From assembly GCF_003935375.1 (NCBI RefSeq), contig NZ_RHQM01000010.1, positions 62,001 through 126,000 of the forward strand: a stretch of DNA of 64,000 nucleotides, in the 5' to 3' direction. Source of the DNA: Stutzerimonas xanthomarina. Its GTDB lineage: Bacteria; Pseudomonadota; Gammaproteobacteria; Pseudomonadales; Pseudomonadaceae. The notes beneath the pieces are model-generated. The model searched no databases. It had not been told where the DNA came from and saw only the letters and a program-made list of their open reading frames with translations. The translations under genes and the position numbers were made by a program. This document shows positions 48,601 through 57,730 of this stretch, piece after piece. Numbering within the stretch: position 1 is the first letter of the stretch; each line of letters opens with the position of its first letter.

Positions 48601-49009
48601 CCGACAGCCGGCGCGGGCTGGCATCATCACCTGGCAGCTGGCCCAGACATTCTGGGTCGGCGGTTTGTGGCTGCTGCAATTTCTGGTCTTGCCTGCCCTT
48701 GGGCGCGTCGGGCTGGCACCTTTATTGGTCGATGAGATCGCTGGCGGCCTGAAGCCGCTGCTGGTCGGCTTTGCCGCATTCTGTAGCGCGCTGCAGGCGC
48801 TGGTATTGGTTCAGGTAACGGGGCTGCGCGGCTTGTGGCGTGACGTTCGCGGCCAGCTTTTGCTAACAGTGATGATGCTCGCGGGCAGTCAGCTGTTGAT
48901 GCGGGCGGGCTGGTTTGAATCGCTCTACTGGGCCAGCTTCAGCTTTCTGGTGATGGCGCTGTGTGGCCTGATGCTGGTCTTGCAGCCCGCTCCGGGACGC
49001 GAGTACTGA
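48578..49009 (+). CDS. DUF4149-type membrane protein
   Basis: A hydrophobic protein of 143 residues with about four membrane helices ([71 protein letters not shown]). It corresponds to the conserved hypothetical gene between greA and yhbY in P. aeruginosa. The only start that keeps the whole frame is TTG at 48578, overlapping greA by 23 bases; the true start could be a later non-ATG codon. Function unknown. Confidence 0.75.
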   Translation: MSKSATSDRQPARAGIITWQLAQTFWVGGLWLLQFLVLPALGRVGLAPLLVDEIAGGLKPLLVGFAAFCSALQALVLVQVTGLRGLWRDVRGQLLLTVMMLAGSQLLMRAGWFESLYWASFSFLVMALCGLMLVLQPAPGREY

Positions 49010-49013
49010 GCGC

Positions 49014-49038
49014 GCGCGGCAGATTGAGTCTGCCGCGC
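49014..49038. terminator. hairpin between convergent DUF4149 gene and yhbY
   Basis: GCGCGGCAGA (49014-49023), loop TTGAG, TCTGCCGCGC (49029-49038): perfect 10-bp stem, symmetrical for the two convergent genes, no long T-run. Confidence 0.6.
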
Positions 49039-49044
49039 ACGATC

Positions 49045-49356
49045 TCAGGCCTGGAAGCGGTGAATATTCGAAAGCTGCTTGTTTGGCTTCGGATTCTTGC
49101 GGTACACCAGGGCCATCTTGCCGATGGTCTGTACCAGCTCGCACTTGCCGATCCTGCACAGTTCTTCCATCAGCGCGCGGCGGTCTTCACGCTCTGCGAG
49201 GCGGAACTGGATCTTGATCAGCTCATGGTCGTTCAGGGCCCGCTCGAGTTCGGCTTGAACGCCTTCGGTCAGTCCGTTCTCGGCTACGATCACGACCGGT
49301 TTCAGATGGTGGCCGATGGATTTGTACTGCTTCTTTTGCTCGTTGGTGAGCGGCAT
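49045..49356 (-). CDS. yhbY: CRS1/YhbY RNA-binding protein (50S assembly)
   Basis: A protein of 103 residues starting MPLTNEQKKQYKSIGHHLKP. The YhbY fold is clear: VVIVAENGLTEGVQAELERA, LNDHELIKIQFRLAEREDRR and LVQTIGKMALVYRKN. It binds 23S rRNA in pre-50S particles. In P. aeruginosa it is divergent from ftsJ (rlmE); here the facing gene is missing and a non-coding 466-base region follows. Confidence 0.93.
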   Translation of the reverse strand: MPLTNEQKKQYKSIGHHLKPVVIVAENGLTEGVQAELERALNDHELIKIQFRLAEREDRRALMEELCRIGKCELVQTIGKMALVYRKNPKPNKQLSNIHRFQA

Positions 49357-49822
49357 ATGTCGACCCTTGCGTCAGAACCTTGAAAAACGGCGGCTAGTGT
49401 AACCGAGAGGTGCATGACCGCACAGATGAGGCGTCAGCTTGGGGCATGCTGTATCCGTCCTTACCGACAAAAAGTTCTTCTTCGCTGGCTGGGGTCGTGC
49501 GTCGAATGTCTCTGGATACGCGTCAGATATCAGCTGACGAAAAATCATGCCGGCCTTGTGATTGTCCATACGGCCCCAATATGGGTTGCAGAGTTGCGTC
49601 GCGGGGCGCTAGCGAATAGCACTCGGTGCAAAATGCCATATCTTGCGGTCTATCGTGCAGGCTTCAGTTGAATGGACGGCTCGGTGTTACAAGGGCTAGG
49701 CTGTTTCATAGGGTTACAGACCGGCTGCCAGTTCCAGTACGTTGTGTAGTAAGTTAGGCCGAGCAACCAACCGGCCGTCATGCGGCCCGCAGACAACGGG
49801 TTTGCTCCAGAGGGTAGTTAAT
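49357..49822. other. 466-base region without recognisable gene at the usual rlmE (ftsJ) position
   Basis: In other Pseudomonas rlmE lies here, upstream of ftsH. I find none of its signature (the N-terminal RSxAxxKLxxxDE-like region or DLGAAPGGWSQ) in any frame. Base composition is visibly lower in GC than in flanking genes. The two ORFs of 69 and 85 residues (49410-49619, 49414-49671) overlap each other and look random. The last 90 bases probably contain the ftsH promoter. Confidence 0.65.
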
Positions 49823-51742
49823 TTGAACGACATGGCAAAAAACCTGATTCTGTGGCTGATCATCGCCGCCGTCCTGGTCACGGTGATGAACAACTTCTCC
49901 AGCCCCAGCGAGCCGCAGACGCTGAGCTATTCCGACTTCCTCGAGCAGGTCAAGGAAGGGCGCGTCGAGCGTGTGACGGTCGATGGTTTCGTGATCATCG
50001 GCAAGCGCAGCGAAGGCGATACCTTCAAGACCATTCGCCCGGCGATTCAGGATAATGGTCTGATCGGTGATCTGCTCGACAACAATGTGCTGATCGAGGG
50101 CAAGCAGCCTGAGCAGCAAAGTATCTGGACCCAGCTTCTCGTTGCCAGCTTCCCGATTCTGGTGATCATCGCTGTATTCATGTTTTTCATGCGGCAGATG
50201 CAGGGCGGTGCGGGTGGTAAGGGTGGGCCGATGAGTTTCGGCAAGAGCAAGGCGCGCCTGCTTTCCGAGGATCAGGTCAAGACGACCTTTGCTGACGTCG
50301 CCGGCTGCGATGAGGCGAAGGAAGAAGTCCACGAGCTGGTCGAGTTCCTGCGTGATCCTGGCAAGTTTCAACGTCTCGGCGGTCGCATTCCGCGTGGTGT
50401 GCTGATGGTCGGCCCGCCCGGCACTGGTAAGACGCTGCTGGCCAAGGCGATTGCAGGTGAAGCCAAGGTGCCGTTCTTCACCATTTCCGGTTCGGATTTC
50501 GTCGAGATGTTCGTCGGTGTTGGTGCCAGCCGTGTCCGCGACATGTTCGAACAGGCGAAGAAGCACGCGCCGTGCATCATCTTTATCGACGAGATCGATG
50601 CAGTTGGTCGTCATCGTGGCGCAGGGCTCGGTGGTGGGCACGATGAGCGCGAGCAGACCCTCAACCAGTTGCTGGTGGAGATGGACGGCTTCGAGATGAA
50701 CGATGGGATCATCGTCATCGCTGCAACTAACCGTCCGGACGTACTCGATCCTGCACTTCTGCGCCCAGGTCGTTTCGACCGTCAGGTGGTGGTCGGCCTG
50801 CCGGACATTCGCGGTCGCGAGCAGATCCTGAAGGTGCACATGCGCAAGGTGCCGATCAGTGAGAACGTCGAGCCTGCTGTAATTGCGCGTGGGACGCCGG
50901 GTTTCTCCGGTGCGGATCTCGCCAACCTGGTCAACGAGGCTTCGCTGTTTGCCGCGCGTTCCAATAAGCGCATCGTCGAAATGCGTGAGTTCGAGCTGGC
51001 CAAGGACAAGATCATGATGGGCGCCGAGCGCAAGTCCATGGTCATGTCCGAAAAGGAGAAGCTCAACACCGCTTACCACGAAGCAGGTCATGCCATCGTT
51101 GGGCGCGTGGTCCCCGAGCATGATCCCGTCTACAAGGTCTCCATCATTCCTCGTGGTCGGGCGCTAGGCGTCACCATGTTCCTGCCAGAGGAAGATCGTT
51201 ACAGCCTGTCGAAGCGCGCGCTGATCAGCCAGATCTGTTCTCTGTTCGGAGGGCGGATAGCGGAAGAGATGACGCTGGGCTTCGAGGGTGTCACCACGGG
51301 TGCGTCAAACGACATCATGCGCGCCACTCAGTTGGCGCGGAACATGGTGACCAAGTGGGGCTTGTCGGAGAAGCTTGGGCCGTTGATGTACGCCGAGGAA
51401 GAGGGTGAGGTGTTTCTCGGTCGCAGTGCTGGCAGCCAGCATTCCAATGTATCCGGTGAAACCGCGCGGCTGATCGATGAAGAAGTGCGCAGCATCATCG
51501 ATCACTGCTACGGGACGGCCAAGCAGATCTTGACCGATAATCGCGACAAGCTGGATGTGATGGCCGAAGCCTTGATGAAGTACGAGACCATCGATGCGCC
51601 GCAGATCGACGACATCATGGCTGGGCGCACCCCTCGGGAGCCGCGTGATTGGGAAGGTGGCTCGGGCGCGTCCGGTACGCCAGTCCTGCCGGATGATAGT
51701 CGCCCGCAAACCCCGATCGGTGGTCCTGCCGGCGAGCATTGA
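49823..51742 (+). CDS. ftsH: ATP-dependent zinc metalloprotease FtsH
   Basis: TTG at 49823 with AGAGGG eight bases upstream gives [20 protein letters not shown], matching the P. aeruginosa start (MNDMAKN); ATG at 49832 is the alternative. The 639-residue protein has two membrane segments (about 8-25 and 105-125), an AAA domain with GPPGTGKT near 205 and [15 protein letters not shown], and the zinc site HEAGH near 420. It degrades membrane and regulatory proteins such as LpxC and RpoH. Its usual upstream partner rlmE is missing. Confidence 0.95.
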   Translation: MNDMAKNLILWLIIAAVLVTVMNNFSSPSEPQTLSYSDFLEQVKEGRVERVTVDGFVIIGKRSEGDTFKTIRPAIQDNGLIGDLLDNNVLIEGKQPEQQSIWTQLLVASFPILVIIAVFMFFMRQMQGGAGGKGGPMSFGKSKARLLSEDQVKTTFADVAGCDEAKEEVHELVEFLRDPGKFQRLGGRIPRGVLMVGPPGTGKTLLAKAIAGEAKVPFFTISGSDFVEMFVGVGASRVRDMFEQAKKHAPCIIFIDEIDAVGRHRGAGLGGGHDEREQTLNQLLVEMDGFEMNDGIIVIAATNRPDVLDPALLRPGRFDRQVVVGLPDIRGREQILKVHMRKVPISENVEPAVIARGTPGFSGADLANLVNEASLFAARSNKRIVEMREFELAKDKIMMGAERKSMVMSEKEKLNTAYHEAGHAIVGRVVPEHDPVYKVSIIPRGRALGVTMFLPEEDRYSLSKRALISQICSLFGGRIAEEMTLGFEGVTTGASNDIMRATQLARNMVTKWGLSEKLGPLMYAEEEGEVFLGRSAGSQHSNVSGETARLIDEEVRSIIDHCYGTAKQILTDNRDKLDVMAEALMKYETIDAPQIDDIMAGRTPREPRDWEGGSGASGTPVLPDDSRPQTPIGGPAGEH

Positions 51743-51788
51743 GGGCATGCGCAAGCCAGTGGCTGCATCGGGCGCGTGAAAATCGGAG

Positions 51789-51826
51789 TACACCAGAAGG
51801 GGCGCATAGGCGCCCCTTCTGGTGTA
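51789..51826. terminator. perfect 17-bp hairpin between ftsH and folP
   Basis: TACACCAGAAGGGGCGC (51789-51805), loop ATAG, GCGCCCCTTCTGGTGTA (51810-51826). A perfect 17-bp stem with a four-base loop, followed by AATTGTCC rather than a T-run. It may act as mRNA 3' end stabiliser or partial terminator for ftsH. Confidence 0.75.
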
Positions 51827-51914
51827 AATTGTCCAGCCCGTTGCGCCATGGTTGTGCAGCTGGTGTAGTGGGCGCCTGTCCAGGGTGTCCGGCCTGAAAG
51901 CTCAAGGCTCGTAA

Positions 51915-52766
51915 ATGACCGAATCTCTTTCTCCCGCTCGGCTGGTATGTGGCAGCCGGGTTCTCGATCTTTCCCGTCCTCATGTGATGGGGATTCTCAA
52001 TGTCACACCCGATTCTTTCTCTGATGGTGGTCGCTTTGCCGAGCGCGAGGCAGCCCTGCGGCATGCCGAAGCAATGGCCGTGGCTGGGGCTACGCTGATC
52101 GATGTTGGTGGCGAGTCTACGCGCCCTGGCGCGCGCGCCGTCTCGCCGACCGAGGAGCTGGAGCGGGTCGCACCGGTCGTAGAGATGATCGCGCGGGAGC
52201 TCGACGTGGTCGTTTCGGTGGACACGTCCACGCCCGCAGTCATCCGCGAGTGTGCGAGGCTGGGCGCTGGGCTGATCAACGACGTGCGCTCGCTGCAGCG
52301 CGACGGTGCGCTGGATGCCGCGGCTGACGCTGGCCTGCCGGTCTGCCTCATGCACATGCGCGGCGAGCCAGGTGATATGCAGAGGGATCCCCGCTACGAC
52401 GACGTTGTGGAGGAGGTTTGTTCGTTTCTTGAGCAGCGAATGGGTGCGTGTGCTGCGGCGGGAATCCCGCTCGATCGCATCGTCCTCGATCCCGGCTTCG
52501 GCTTCGCCAAGACGCTGAACCATAATCTTGTGCTGTTCAGGCGTATGGAGGTACTGCATCGGCTGGGTCGGCCATTGCTGATCGGTGTCTCGCGCAAGAG
52601 CATGATCGGGGCCGTGCTGGGTCGGCCAGTTGATGAGCGCTTGTACGGCAGTCTGGCTTTGGCGGCGCTCGCCGTAGGCAAGGGCGCGCAAATTGTGCGC
52701 GTTCATGACGTTGCCGAGACGGTTGATGTAGTTCGAATGATTGCTGCAGTGCAAGCGGCGCAATAG
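51915..52766 (+). CDS. folP: dihydropteroate synthase
   Basis: A 283-residue TIM barrel. Pterin-binding motifs: [54 protein letters not shown] and [15 protein letters not shown]. It joins the pterin with p-aminobenzoate in folate synthesis and is the sulfonamide target. It follows ftsH and overlaps nothing; glmM begins 11 bases later, as in other gammaproteobacteria. Confidence 0.95.
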   Translation: MTESLSPARLVCGSRVLDLSRPHVMGILNVTPDSFSDGGRFAEREAALRHAEAMAVAGATLIDVGGESTRPGARAVSPTEELERVAPVVEMIARELDVVVSVDTSTPAVIRECARLGAGLINDVRSLQRDGALDAAADAGLPVCLMHMRGEPGDMQRDPRYDDVVEEVCSFLEQRMGACAAAGIPLDRIVLDPGFGFAKTLNHNLVLFRRMEVLHRLGRPLLIGVSRKSMIGAVLGRPVDERLYGSLALAALAVGKGAQIVRVHDVAETVDVVRMIAAVQAAQ

Positions 52767-52776
52767 GGAAGGCACC

Positions 52777-54114
52777 ATGACTAGAAAATACTTCGGTACC
52801 GATGGCATCCGTGGGCACGTCGGGCAGGCTCCGATCACCCCGGACTTCATGCTCAAGCTGGGTTGGGCGGCTGGCATGGCCTTTCGCAAGCAGGGAAAGT
52901 GCCGGATTCTGATCGGAAAGGACACGCGTATTTCGGGCTACATGTTCGAGTCAGCATTGCAGGCGGGCTTGTCGGCGGCTGGCGCGGACGTACTGTTGCT
53001 TGGGCCTATGCCGACGCCCGCAGTCGCCTATCTGACGCGTACCTTCCATGCTGAGGCGGGTATTGTGATCAGCGCCTCGCACAATCCGCATCACGATAAC
53101 GGAATCAAGTTCTTTTCCGGTCGCGGCACCAAGCTTCCTGATGAAGTGGAGCTGATGATCGAGGAGTTGATCGATGCGCCGATGACCGTGGTCGACTCGG
53201 CACAGCTTGGCAAGGCATCCCGCATCAATGACGCGGCTGGCCGTTATATCGAGTTCTGCAAGAGCAGCGTGCCAACCAGCACTGATTTCTCCGGGTTGAA
53301 GCTGGTGATCGACTGCGCGCATGGCGCGACCTACAAGGTTGCACCCAGCGTGTTCCGTGAGCTGGGCGCCGAGGTGGTGGTTATAGGTGCGCAGCCGGAC
53401 GGTCTGAACATCAATGCCGATGTCGGCTCCACTCATGTCGGGCAGCTGCAGAAGGCGGTTGTCGATCATGGCGCGGATCTGGGCATAGCCTTCGATGGCG
53501 ACGGTGACAGGGTGATGATGGTCGACCACACCGGTGCGGTCGTGGATGGCGACGAACTGCTTTACATCATTGCGACTGATTTGCAGGAGCGAGATCGGTT
53601 GGCTGGCGGCGTTGTCGGCACGCTGATGAGTAACCTGGGGCTTGAGCTTGCCTTGAAAGCGCGGGAGATACCGTTCACCCGCGCCAAGGTGGGAGATCGC
53701 TACGTGATCGCGGAGATGCTTGAGCGTGGCTGGGTATTGGGTGGTGAAAATTCCGGGCATATAGTCTGTGCGCAGCACACCACCACGGGCGATGCGATCA
53801 TCGCGGCGTTGCAGGTGGTGCTGGCGCTTCGTCGGCGCGGCCAGACGCTCGCGCAGGAGCGACTGGCTTGGCACAAGTGCCCTCAGGTGCTGATCAACGT
53901 GCGCTTTTCTGGCGAGCGCGATCCAATTTCGCATCCTAGCGTGCAAGCTGCTTGCGACAGTGTTACCGAGCGCATGGATGGGCGTGGCCGCGTGCTTTTG
54001 CGCAAGTCCGGGACCGAGCCGCTGGTACGTGTCATGGTTGAAGGCGATGACGAAAGTCAGGTGCGTGGCATGGCTGAGGAGCTGGCGAAGATCGTTACCG
54101 AAGTTTGTGCGTAA
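52777..54114 (+). CDS. glmM: phosphoglucosamine mutase
   Basis: ATG at 52777, after GGGAAGG, gives 445 residues starting [20 protein letters not shown]. The catalytic phosphoserine is in [18 protein letters not shown] (Ser about 102), the Mg site is DGDGDR, and the substrate loop is [10 protein letters not shown]; the C-terminal phosphate-binding [15 protein letters not shown] is present. It converts glucosamine-6-P to glucosamine-1-P for peptidoglycan and LPS. Confidence 0.97.
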   Translation: MTRKYFGTDGIRGHVGQAPITPDFMLKLGWAAGMAFRKQGKCRILIGKDTRISGYMFESALQAGLSAAGADVLLLGPMPTPAVAYLTRTFHAEAGIVISASHNPHHDNGIKFFSGRGTKLPDEVELMIEELIDAPMTVVDSAQLGKASRINDAAGRYIEFCKSSVPTSTDFSGLKLVIDCAHGATYKVAPSVFRELGAEVVVIGAQPDGLNINADVGSTHVGQLQKAVVDHGADLGIAFDGDGDRVMMVDHTGAVVDGDELLYIIATDLQERDRLAGGVVGTLMSNLGLELALKAREIPFTRAKVGDRYVIAEMLERGWVLGGENSGHIVCAQHTTTGDAIIAALQVVLALRRRGQTLAQERLAWHKCPQVLINVRFSGERDPISHPSVQAACDSVTERMDGRGRVLLRKSGTEPLVRVMVEGDDESQVRGMAEELAKIVTEVCA

Positions 54115-54179
54115 TCGCGCTTGCCAGGGCGTTTGCTGTTGAGTAACATCTGCGCCCACTTTGACCGATGAGGTAAAGC

Positions 54180-54935
54180 ATGCGTCGCCCTATGGTAGCT
54201 GGTAACTGGAAAATGAACGGTACCCGCGCTAGCGTCGCAGAGCTTGTCGAGTCTCTCCGGATGCAGGTTTTGCCTGCGGATGTCGAGATTGCGGTGTTTC
54301 CCTCCGCTGTGCATGTCTCTCAGGTTCTGGATGGTGTTGATGGTGAGCATGTTGCCGTCGGTTCCCAGGATTGTGCGGCGCAGAATGGCTTCGGGGCGCT
54401 GACCGGTGAGGTTTCGGCTGAGCAGTTCGCTGATTTCGGTTGTAAGTGGGTTCTGGTTGGTCACTCCGAGCGTCGCCTGTTGTTGGGTGAGGCGGACGAA
54501 GTGGTCAGTCGCAAGTTTTCGGCAGCGCAGGTGGGTGGTCTTAAGCCTGTGTTGTGCCTGGGTGAGACGCTTGAAGAGCGACGGGCAGGCAAGACGCTCG
54601 AAGTGGTTGGGCGTCAGTTGGCGCGAGTGCTGGATGACCGTGGTGTCGCCGCATTCGAGTCGGCGGTTATTGCTTACGAGCCTGTTTGGGCGATTGGTAG
54701 TGGCTTGACCGCAACGCCTGAGCAGGCGCAGGAAGTACATGCTGCCATTCGAGAGCAGTTGTCGCGTCATGATGGCCGCATCGCTGAAGGCGTAAGGCTT
54801 CTGTACGGCGGCAGCGTCAAGGCGGAGAATGCCGCTGAGCTATTCGCAATGGCGGATATTGACGGGGGGCTGGTTGGTGGGGCCTCTCTGAAAGCGGATG
54901 AATTTGGTGCGATCTGTCGCGCCGCGGGGAACTGA
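54180..54935 (+). CDS. tpiA: triosephosphate isomerase
   Basis: A 251-residue protein starting [20 protein letters not shown]; active-site Lys in NWKMN, His in LVGHSERR near 95, Glu in [20 protein letters not shown] near 166, phosphate loop [16 protein letters not shown]. It interconverts dihydroxyacetone phosphate and glyceraldehyde-3-P. Fifteen-odd bases after a short spacer from glmM; secG follows after 4 bases. Confidence 0.97.
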   Translation: MRRPMVAGNWKMNGTRASVAELVESLRMQVLPADVEIAVFPSAVHVSQVLDGVDGEHVAVGSQDCAAQNGFGALTGEVSAEQFADFGCKWVLVGHSERRLLLGEADEVVSRKFSAAQVGGLKPVLCLGETLEERRAGKTLEVVGRQLARVLDDRGVAAFESAVIAYEPVWAIGSGLTATPEQAQEVHAAIREQLSRHDGRIAEGVRLLYGGSVKAENAAELFAMADIDGGLVGGASLKADEFGAICRAAGN

Positions 54936-54939
54936 ACAG

Positions 54940-55323
54940 ATGTTGCAGACTGTCGTGATTGTGGTGCATCTGCTGGTTGCTCTAGGTGTTGTTGCGCTGG
55001 TGCTTCTGCAGCAGGGCAAGGGTGCGGATGCTGGTGCTTCTTTTGGTTCGGGTGCTTCGGCAACTGTTTTCGGAAGCCAAGGTTCTGCTACCTTTTTGAG
55101 TCGTCTTACTGCTATACTCGCCGGCGTTTTTTTCGTGACTAGTCTCGGTTTGGCGTTCTTCGCGAAGCAGCAGGCTGATCAGTTGTCCCAGGCGGGGCTG
55201 CCGGATCCAGCTGTGCTGGAAGTGCCGGCCAGCAAGCCAGCAGTCGAAGACGTCCCTGTGCTCGAGCAGCGCAAGTCGGCGGATGCTGCTGGTGATCTTC
55301 CTGAGGTGGAGGAAGGGCAATAA
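54940..55323 (+). CDS. secG: protein translocase subunit SecG
   Basis: ATG at 54940 gives 127 residues, [20 protein letters not shown]. Two membrane helices (about 3-22 and 52-74) flank the conserved cytosolic loop [20 protein letters not shown]. It assists SecYE. The C-terminal acidic tail (about 80-127) is longer than in E. coli. The usual tRNA pair follows 7 bases after the stop. Confidence 0.94.
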   Translation: MLQTVVIVVHLLVALGVVALVLLQQGKGADAGASFGSGASATVFGSQGSATFLSRLTAILAGVFFVTSLGLAFFAKQQADQLSQAGLPDPAVLEVPASKPAVEDVPVLEQRKSADAAGDLPEVEEGQ

Positions 55324-55330
55324 GGTTTTT

Positions 55331-55416
55331 GCCGAGGTGGTGGAATTGGTAGACACGCTACCTTGAGGTGGTAGTGGCCATAGGCTGTAGGGGTTCGAGT
55401 CCCCTCCTCGGTACCA
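55331..55416 (+). tRNA. tRNA-Leu (GAG)
   Basis: A class II tRNA of 86 bases beginning GCCGAGGTGGTGGAATTGGT and ending with encoded ACCA. Anticodon loop TTGAGGT gives anticodon GAG; the variable arm and TTCGAGT T-loop are normal. It starts 7 bases after secG and may be cotranscribed with it. Confidence 0.96.
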
Positions 55417-55423
55417 AACAAGC

Positions 55424-55449
55424 AAGCCCGCCTAGTGCGGGCTTTCTTG
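55424..55449 (+). terminator. intrinsic terminator after tRNA-Leu
   Basis: AAGCCCGC and GCGGGCTT arms around CTAGT, followed by TCTTGT. Separates the tRNA-Leu transcript from the next promoter. Confidence 0.75.
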
Positions 55450-55465
55450 TGCTTAAGGGTTTCGG

Positions 55466-55495
55466 TTGACCTGTATTGGGCATGGGTCGTATAAT
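55466..55495 (+). promoter_or_regulatory. strong sigma-70 promoter for tRNA-fMet (and perhaps rimP-nusA-infB)
   Basis: TTGACC (55466-55471), 18-base spacer, TATAAT (55490-55495, perfect). It starts transcription about 10 bases before the initiator tRNA. Confidence 0.85.
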
Positions 55496-55510
55496 TCGTG
55501 CCCAGTTTGA

Positions 55511-55587
<77 letters not shown>

Positions 55588-55597
55588 GCCAATAAAG

Positions 55598-55620
55598 AGC
55601 CCCTGTACAGGGGCTTTTTA
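55598..55620 (+). terminator. intrinsic terminator after tRNA-fMet
   Basis: AGCCCCTGTACAGGGGCT (55598-55615) is a perfect palindrome followed by TTTTA. Read-through would continue to rimP. Confidence 0.8.
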
Positions 55621-55714
55621 TTAGCTTGAGGCCAGGTCGCCGGCATTTACAGGCGGTCAAAGGGATGGGCGTTTCGCCCATTTTTCATTTGTACAGCATG
55701 CGCGAGGGACTTCG

Positions 55715-56173
55715 ATGTCGAGCAAGCTAGAACAGTTGCAGGACTTGTTGGCCCCGGTGGTTGAGGCGCTTGGCTATCAGTGCTGGGGTATTGAGTTCAT
55801 TTCCCAGGGGCGGCATTCACTGTTGCGTGTCTATATCGACCATGCCGATGGCATCCTCATCGACGATTGCGAGAAAGTCAGTCGTCAATTGAGCGGTGTG
55901 CTCGATGTGGAAGATCCAATCAGCGTGGACTACACCCTTGAGGTTTCTTCTCCTGGCATGGATCGGCCGCTGTTCACGATCGAACAGTACACGGCCCATA
56001 TCGGTGATCAGGTAAAAATAAAGCTGCGCTCGCCCTTCGAGGGCAGGCGCAATTTCCAGGGTCTTCTCCGTGGGGTGGAAGAGCAGGATGTCGTGGTGCA
56101 GGTGGACGACCATGAGTACCTGCTGCCGATCGACATGATCGATAAGGCCAGCATCATTCCCCGTTTTGACTGA
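55715..56173 (+). CDS. rimP: ribosome maturation factor RimP
   Basis: A 152-residue protein starting [20 protein letters not shown]; RimP motifs [40 protein letters not shown] and the C-terminal SH3-like [17 protein letters not shown]. It helps 30S maturation. First gene of the rimP-nusA-infB cluster. Confidence 0.95.
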   Translation: MSSKLEQLQDLLAPVVEALGYQCWGIEFISQGRHSLLRVYIDHADGILIDDCEKVSRQLSGVLDVEDPISVDYTLEVSSPGMDRPLFTIEQYTAHIGDQVKIKLRSPFEGRRNFQGLLRGVEEQDVVVQVDDHEYLLPIDMIDKASIIPRFD

Positions 56174-56220
56174 GAACGGATCCCGCGGAACCCAATGGAT
56201 TGCGAAAGGCGAGGCGTACG

Positions 56221-57702
56221 ATGAGCAAAGAAGTACTGCTGGTTGTGGAGTCGGTGTCCAATGAAAAGGGCGTACCGGCGAGTGTGATTTTCGAAGCGCT
56301 TGAGCTGGCCTTGGCCACGGCTACCAAGAAGCGCTACGAGGACGAAGTTGATCTGCGTGTGGAAATCAATCGCCACAATGGCAGCTACGAATCCTTCCGT
56401 CGCTGGACTGTCGTAGACGATGAGCACTTTGAAGATCCGGCCCATCAGTTGGCATTGGATCAGGCTCAGGCGCGTAATCCCGACGCCAAGCTTGGTGATG
56501 TGTTCGAAGAGAAAATCGAGTCCATCGAGTTCGGCCGTATTGCGGCGCAGACCGCCAAGCAGGTCATCGTGCAGAAAGTGCGCGAGGCCGAGCGTGCGCA
56601 GGTGGTAGAAGCCTATCGTGATCGTCTGGGTGAGATCATCTCCGGCACGGTCAAGAAAGTGACCCGCGATAGCGTTATCGTCGACCTCGGCAATAACGCC
56701 GAAGCGTTGCTGGCTCGCGAAGACATCATTGCGCGTGAAACCTTCCGCGTCGGTGCCCGTGTTCGCGCACTGCTAAAGGAAATTCGCACTGAGAACCGCG
56801 GCCCGCAGTTGATTCTGTCGCGTACTGCGCCGCAGATGCTGATCGAGCTGTTCCGCATCGAAGTGCCAGAAATCGCCGAAGGCCTCATTGAGGTCATGGG
56901 TGCGTCGCGTGATCCTGGTTCGCGGGCCAAGATCGCCGTTCGCTCCAAGGACAAGCGCATCGATCCGCAGGGCGCCTGCATCGGCATGCGCGGTTCGCGG
57001 GTTCAGGCCGTCTCTGGCGAAATCGGCGGCGAGCGCGTCGATATCGTCCTGTGGGATGAGAACCCGGCTCAGTTTGTCATCAATGCGATGGCTCCGGCTG
57101 AAGTGGCCGCGATCATCGTCGACGAAGACGCTCACGCCATGGATATCGCGGTTGCCGAAGACAATCTGGCGCAGGCGATCGGCCGTGGCGGTCAGAATGT
57201 GCGTCTGGCCAGTCAGCTTAGTGGTTGGACGCTCAACGTCATGACTGAAGCGGACATCCAGGCCAAGCAGCAGGAAGAAACCGGTGACATCCTGCGCAAC
57301 TTCATTGATGAGTTGGACGTTGATGAGGAACTTGCACAGGTGCTGGTGGAAGAGGGCTTCACCTCCCTCGAAGAGATTGCCTATGTCCCCATGGAGGAAA
57401 TGCTTGGCATCGAAGGCTTCGACGAAGACATCGTCAATGAGCTGCGTACGCGGGCCAAAGATCGCCTGCTGACCAAGGCCATCGCCAACGAGGAGAAGCT
57501 TGCGGATGCTCAGCCGGCTGAAGATCTGCTGGCACTCGATGGCATGGATAAAGAACTGGCGGTCGAGTTGGCCGTGCGGGGCGTCATCACCCGCGAAGAC
57601 CTGGCCGAGCAGTCGATAGACGACCTGCTCGACATAGACGGCATCGATGAAGAGCGTGCCGGCAAGCTGATCATGGCCGCCCGAGCCCATTGGTTCGAGT
57701 AA
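56221..57702 (+). CDS. nusA: transcription elongation/termination factor NusA
   Basis: ATG at 56221 gives 493 residues starting [20 protein letters not shown]; an upstream in-frame start at 56200 lacks a site. Domains: N-terminal RNA polymerase-binding (1-125), S1 (about 130-200, [20 protein letters not shown]), KH1/KH2 (about 230-345, [39 protein letters not shown]), and two acidic C-terminal repeats ([40 protein letters not shown]). It modulates pausing and antitermination, including phage late transcription. Confidence 0.97.
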   Translation: MSKEVLLVVESVSNEKGVPASVIFEALELALATATKKRYEDEVDLRVEINRHNGSYESFRRWTVVDDEHFEDPAHQLALDQAQARNPDAKLGDVFEEKIESIEFGRIAAQTAKQVIVQKVREAERAQVVEAYRDRLGEIISGTVKKVTRDSVIVDLGNNAEALLAREDIIARETFRVGARVRALLKEIRTENRGPQLILSRTAPQMLIELFRIEVPEIAEGLIEVMGASRDPGSRAKIAVRSKDKRIDPQGACIGMRGSRVQAVSGEIGGERVDIVLWDENPAQFVINAMAPAEVAAIIVDEDAHAMDIAVAEDNLAQAIGRGGQNVRLASQLSGWTLNVMTEADIQAKQQEETGDILRNFIDELDVDEELAQVLVEEGFTSLEEIAYVPMEEMLGIEGFDEDIVNELRTRAKDRLLTKAIANEEKLADAQPAEDLLALDGMDKELAVELAVRGVITREDLAEQSIDDLLDIDGIDEERAGKLIMAARAHWFE

Positions 57703-57730
57703 GTAATTAGCGGCCTGAGGAGAGAAATGC

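Noticed and set aside
49410..49671. Two small ORFs in the yhbY-ftsH spacer as replacement genes
   Set aside because: They overlap each other in different frames, lack good ribosome sites and show no conserved pattern.
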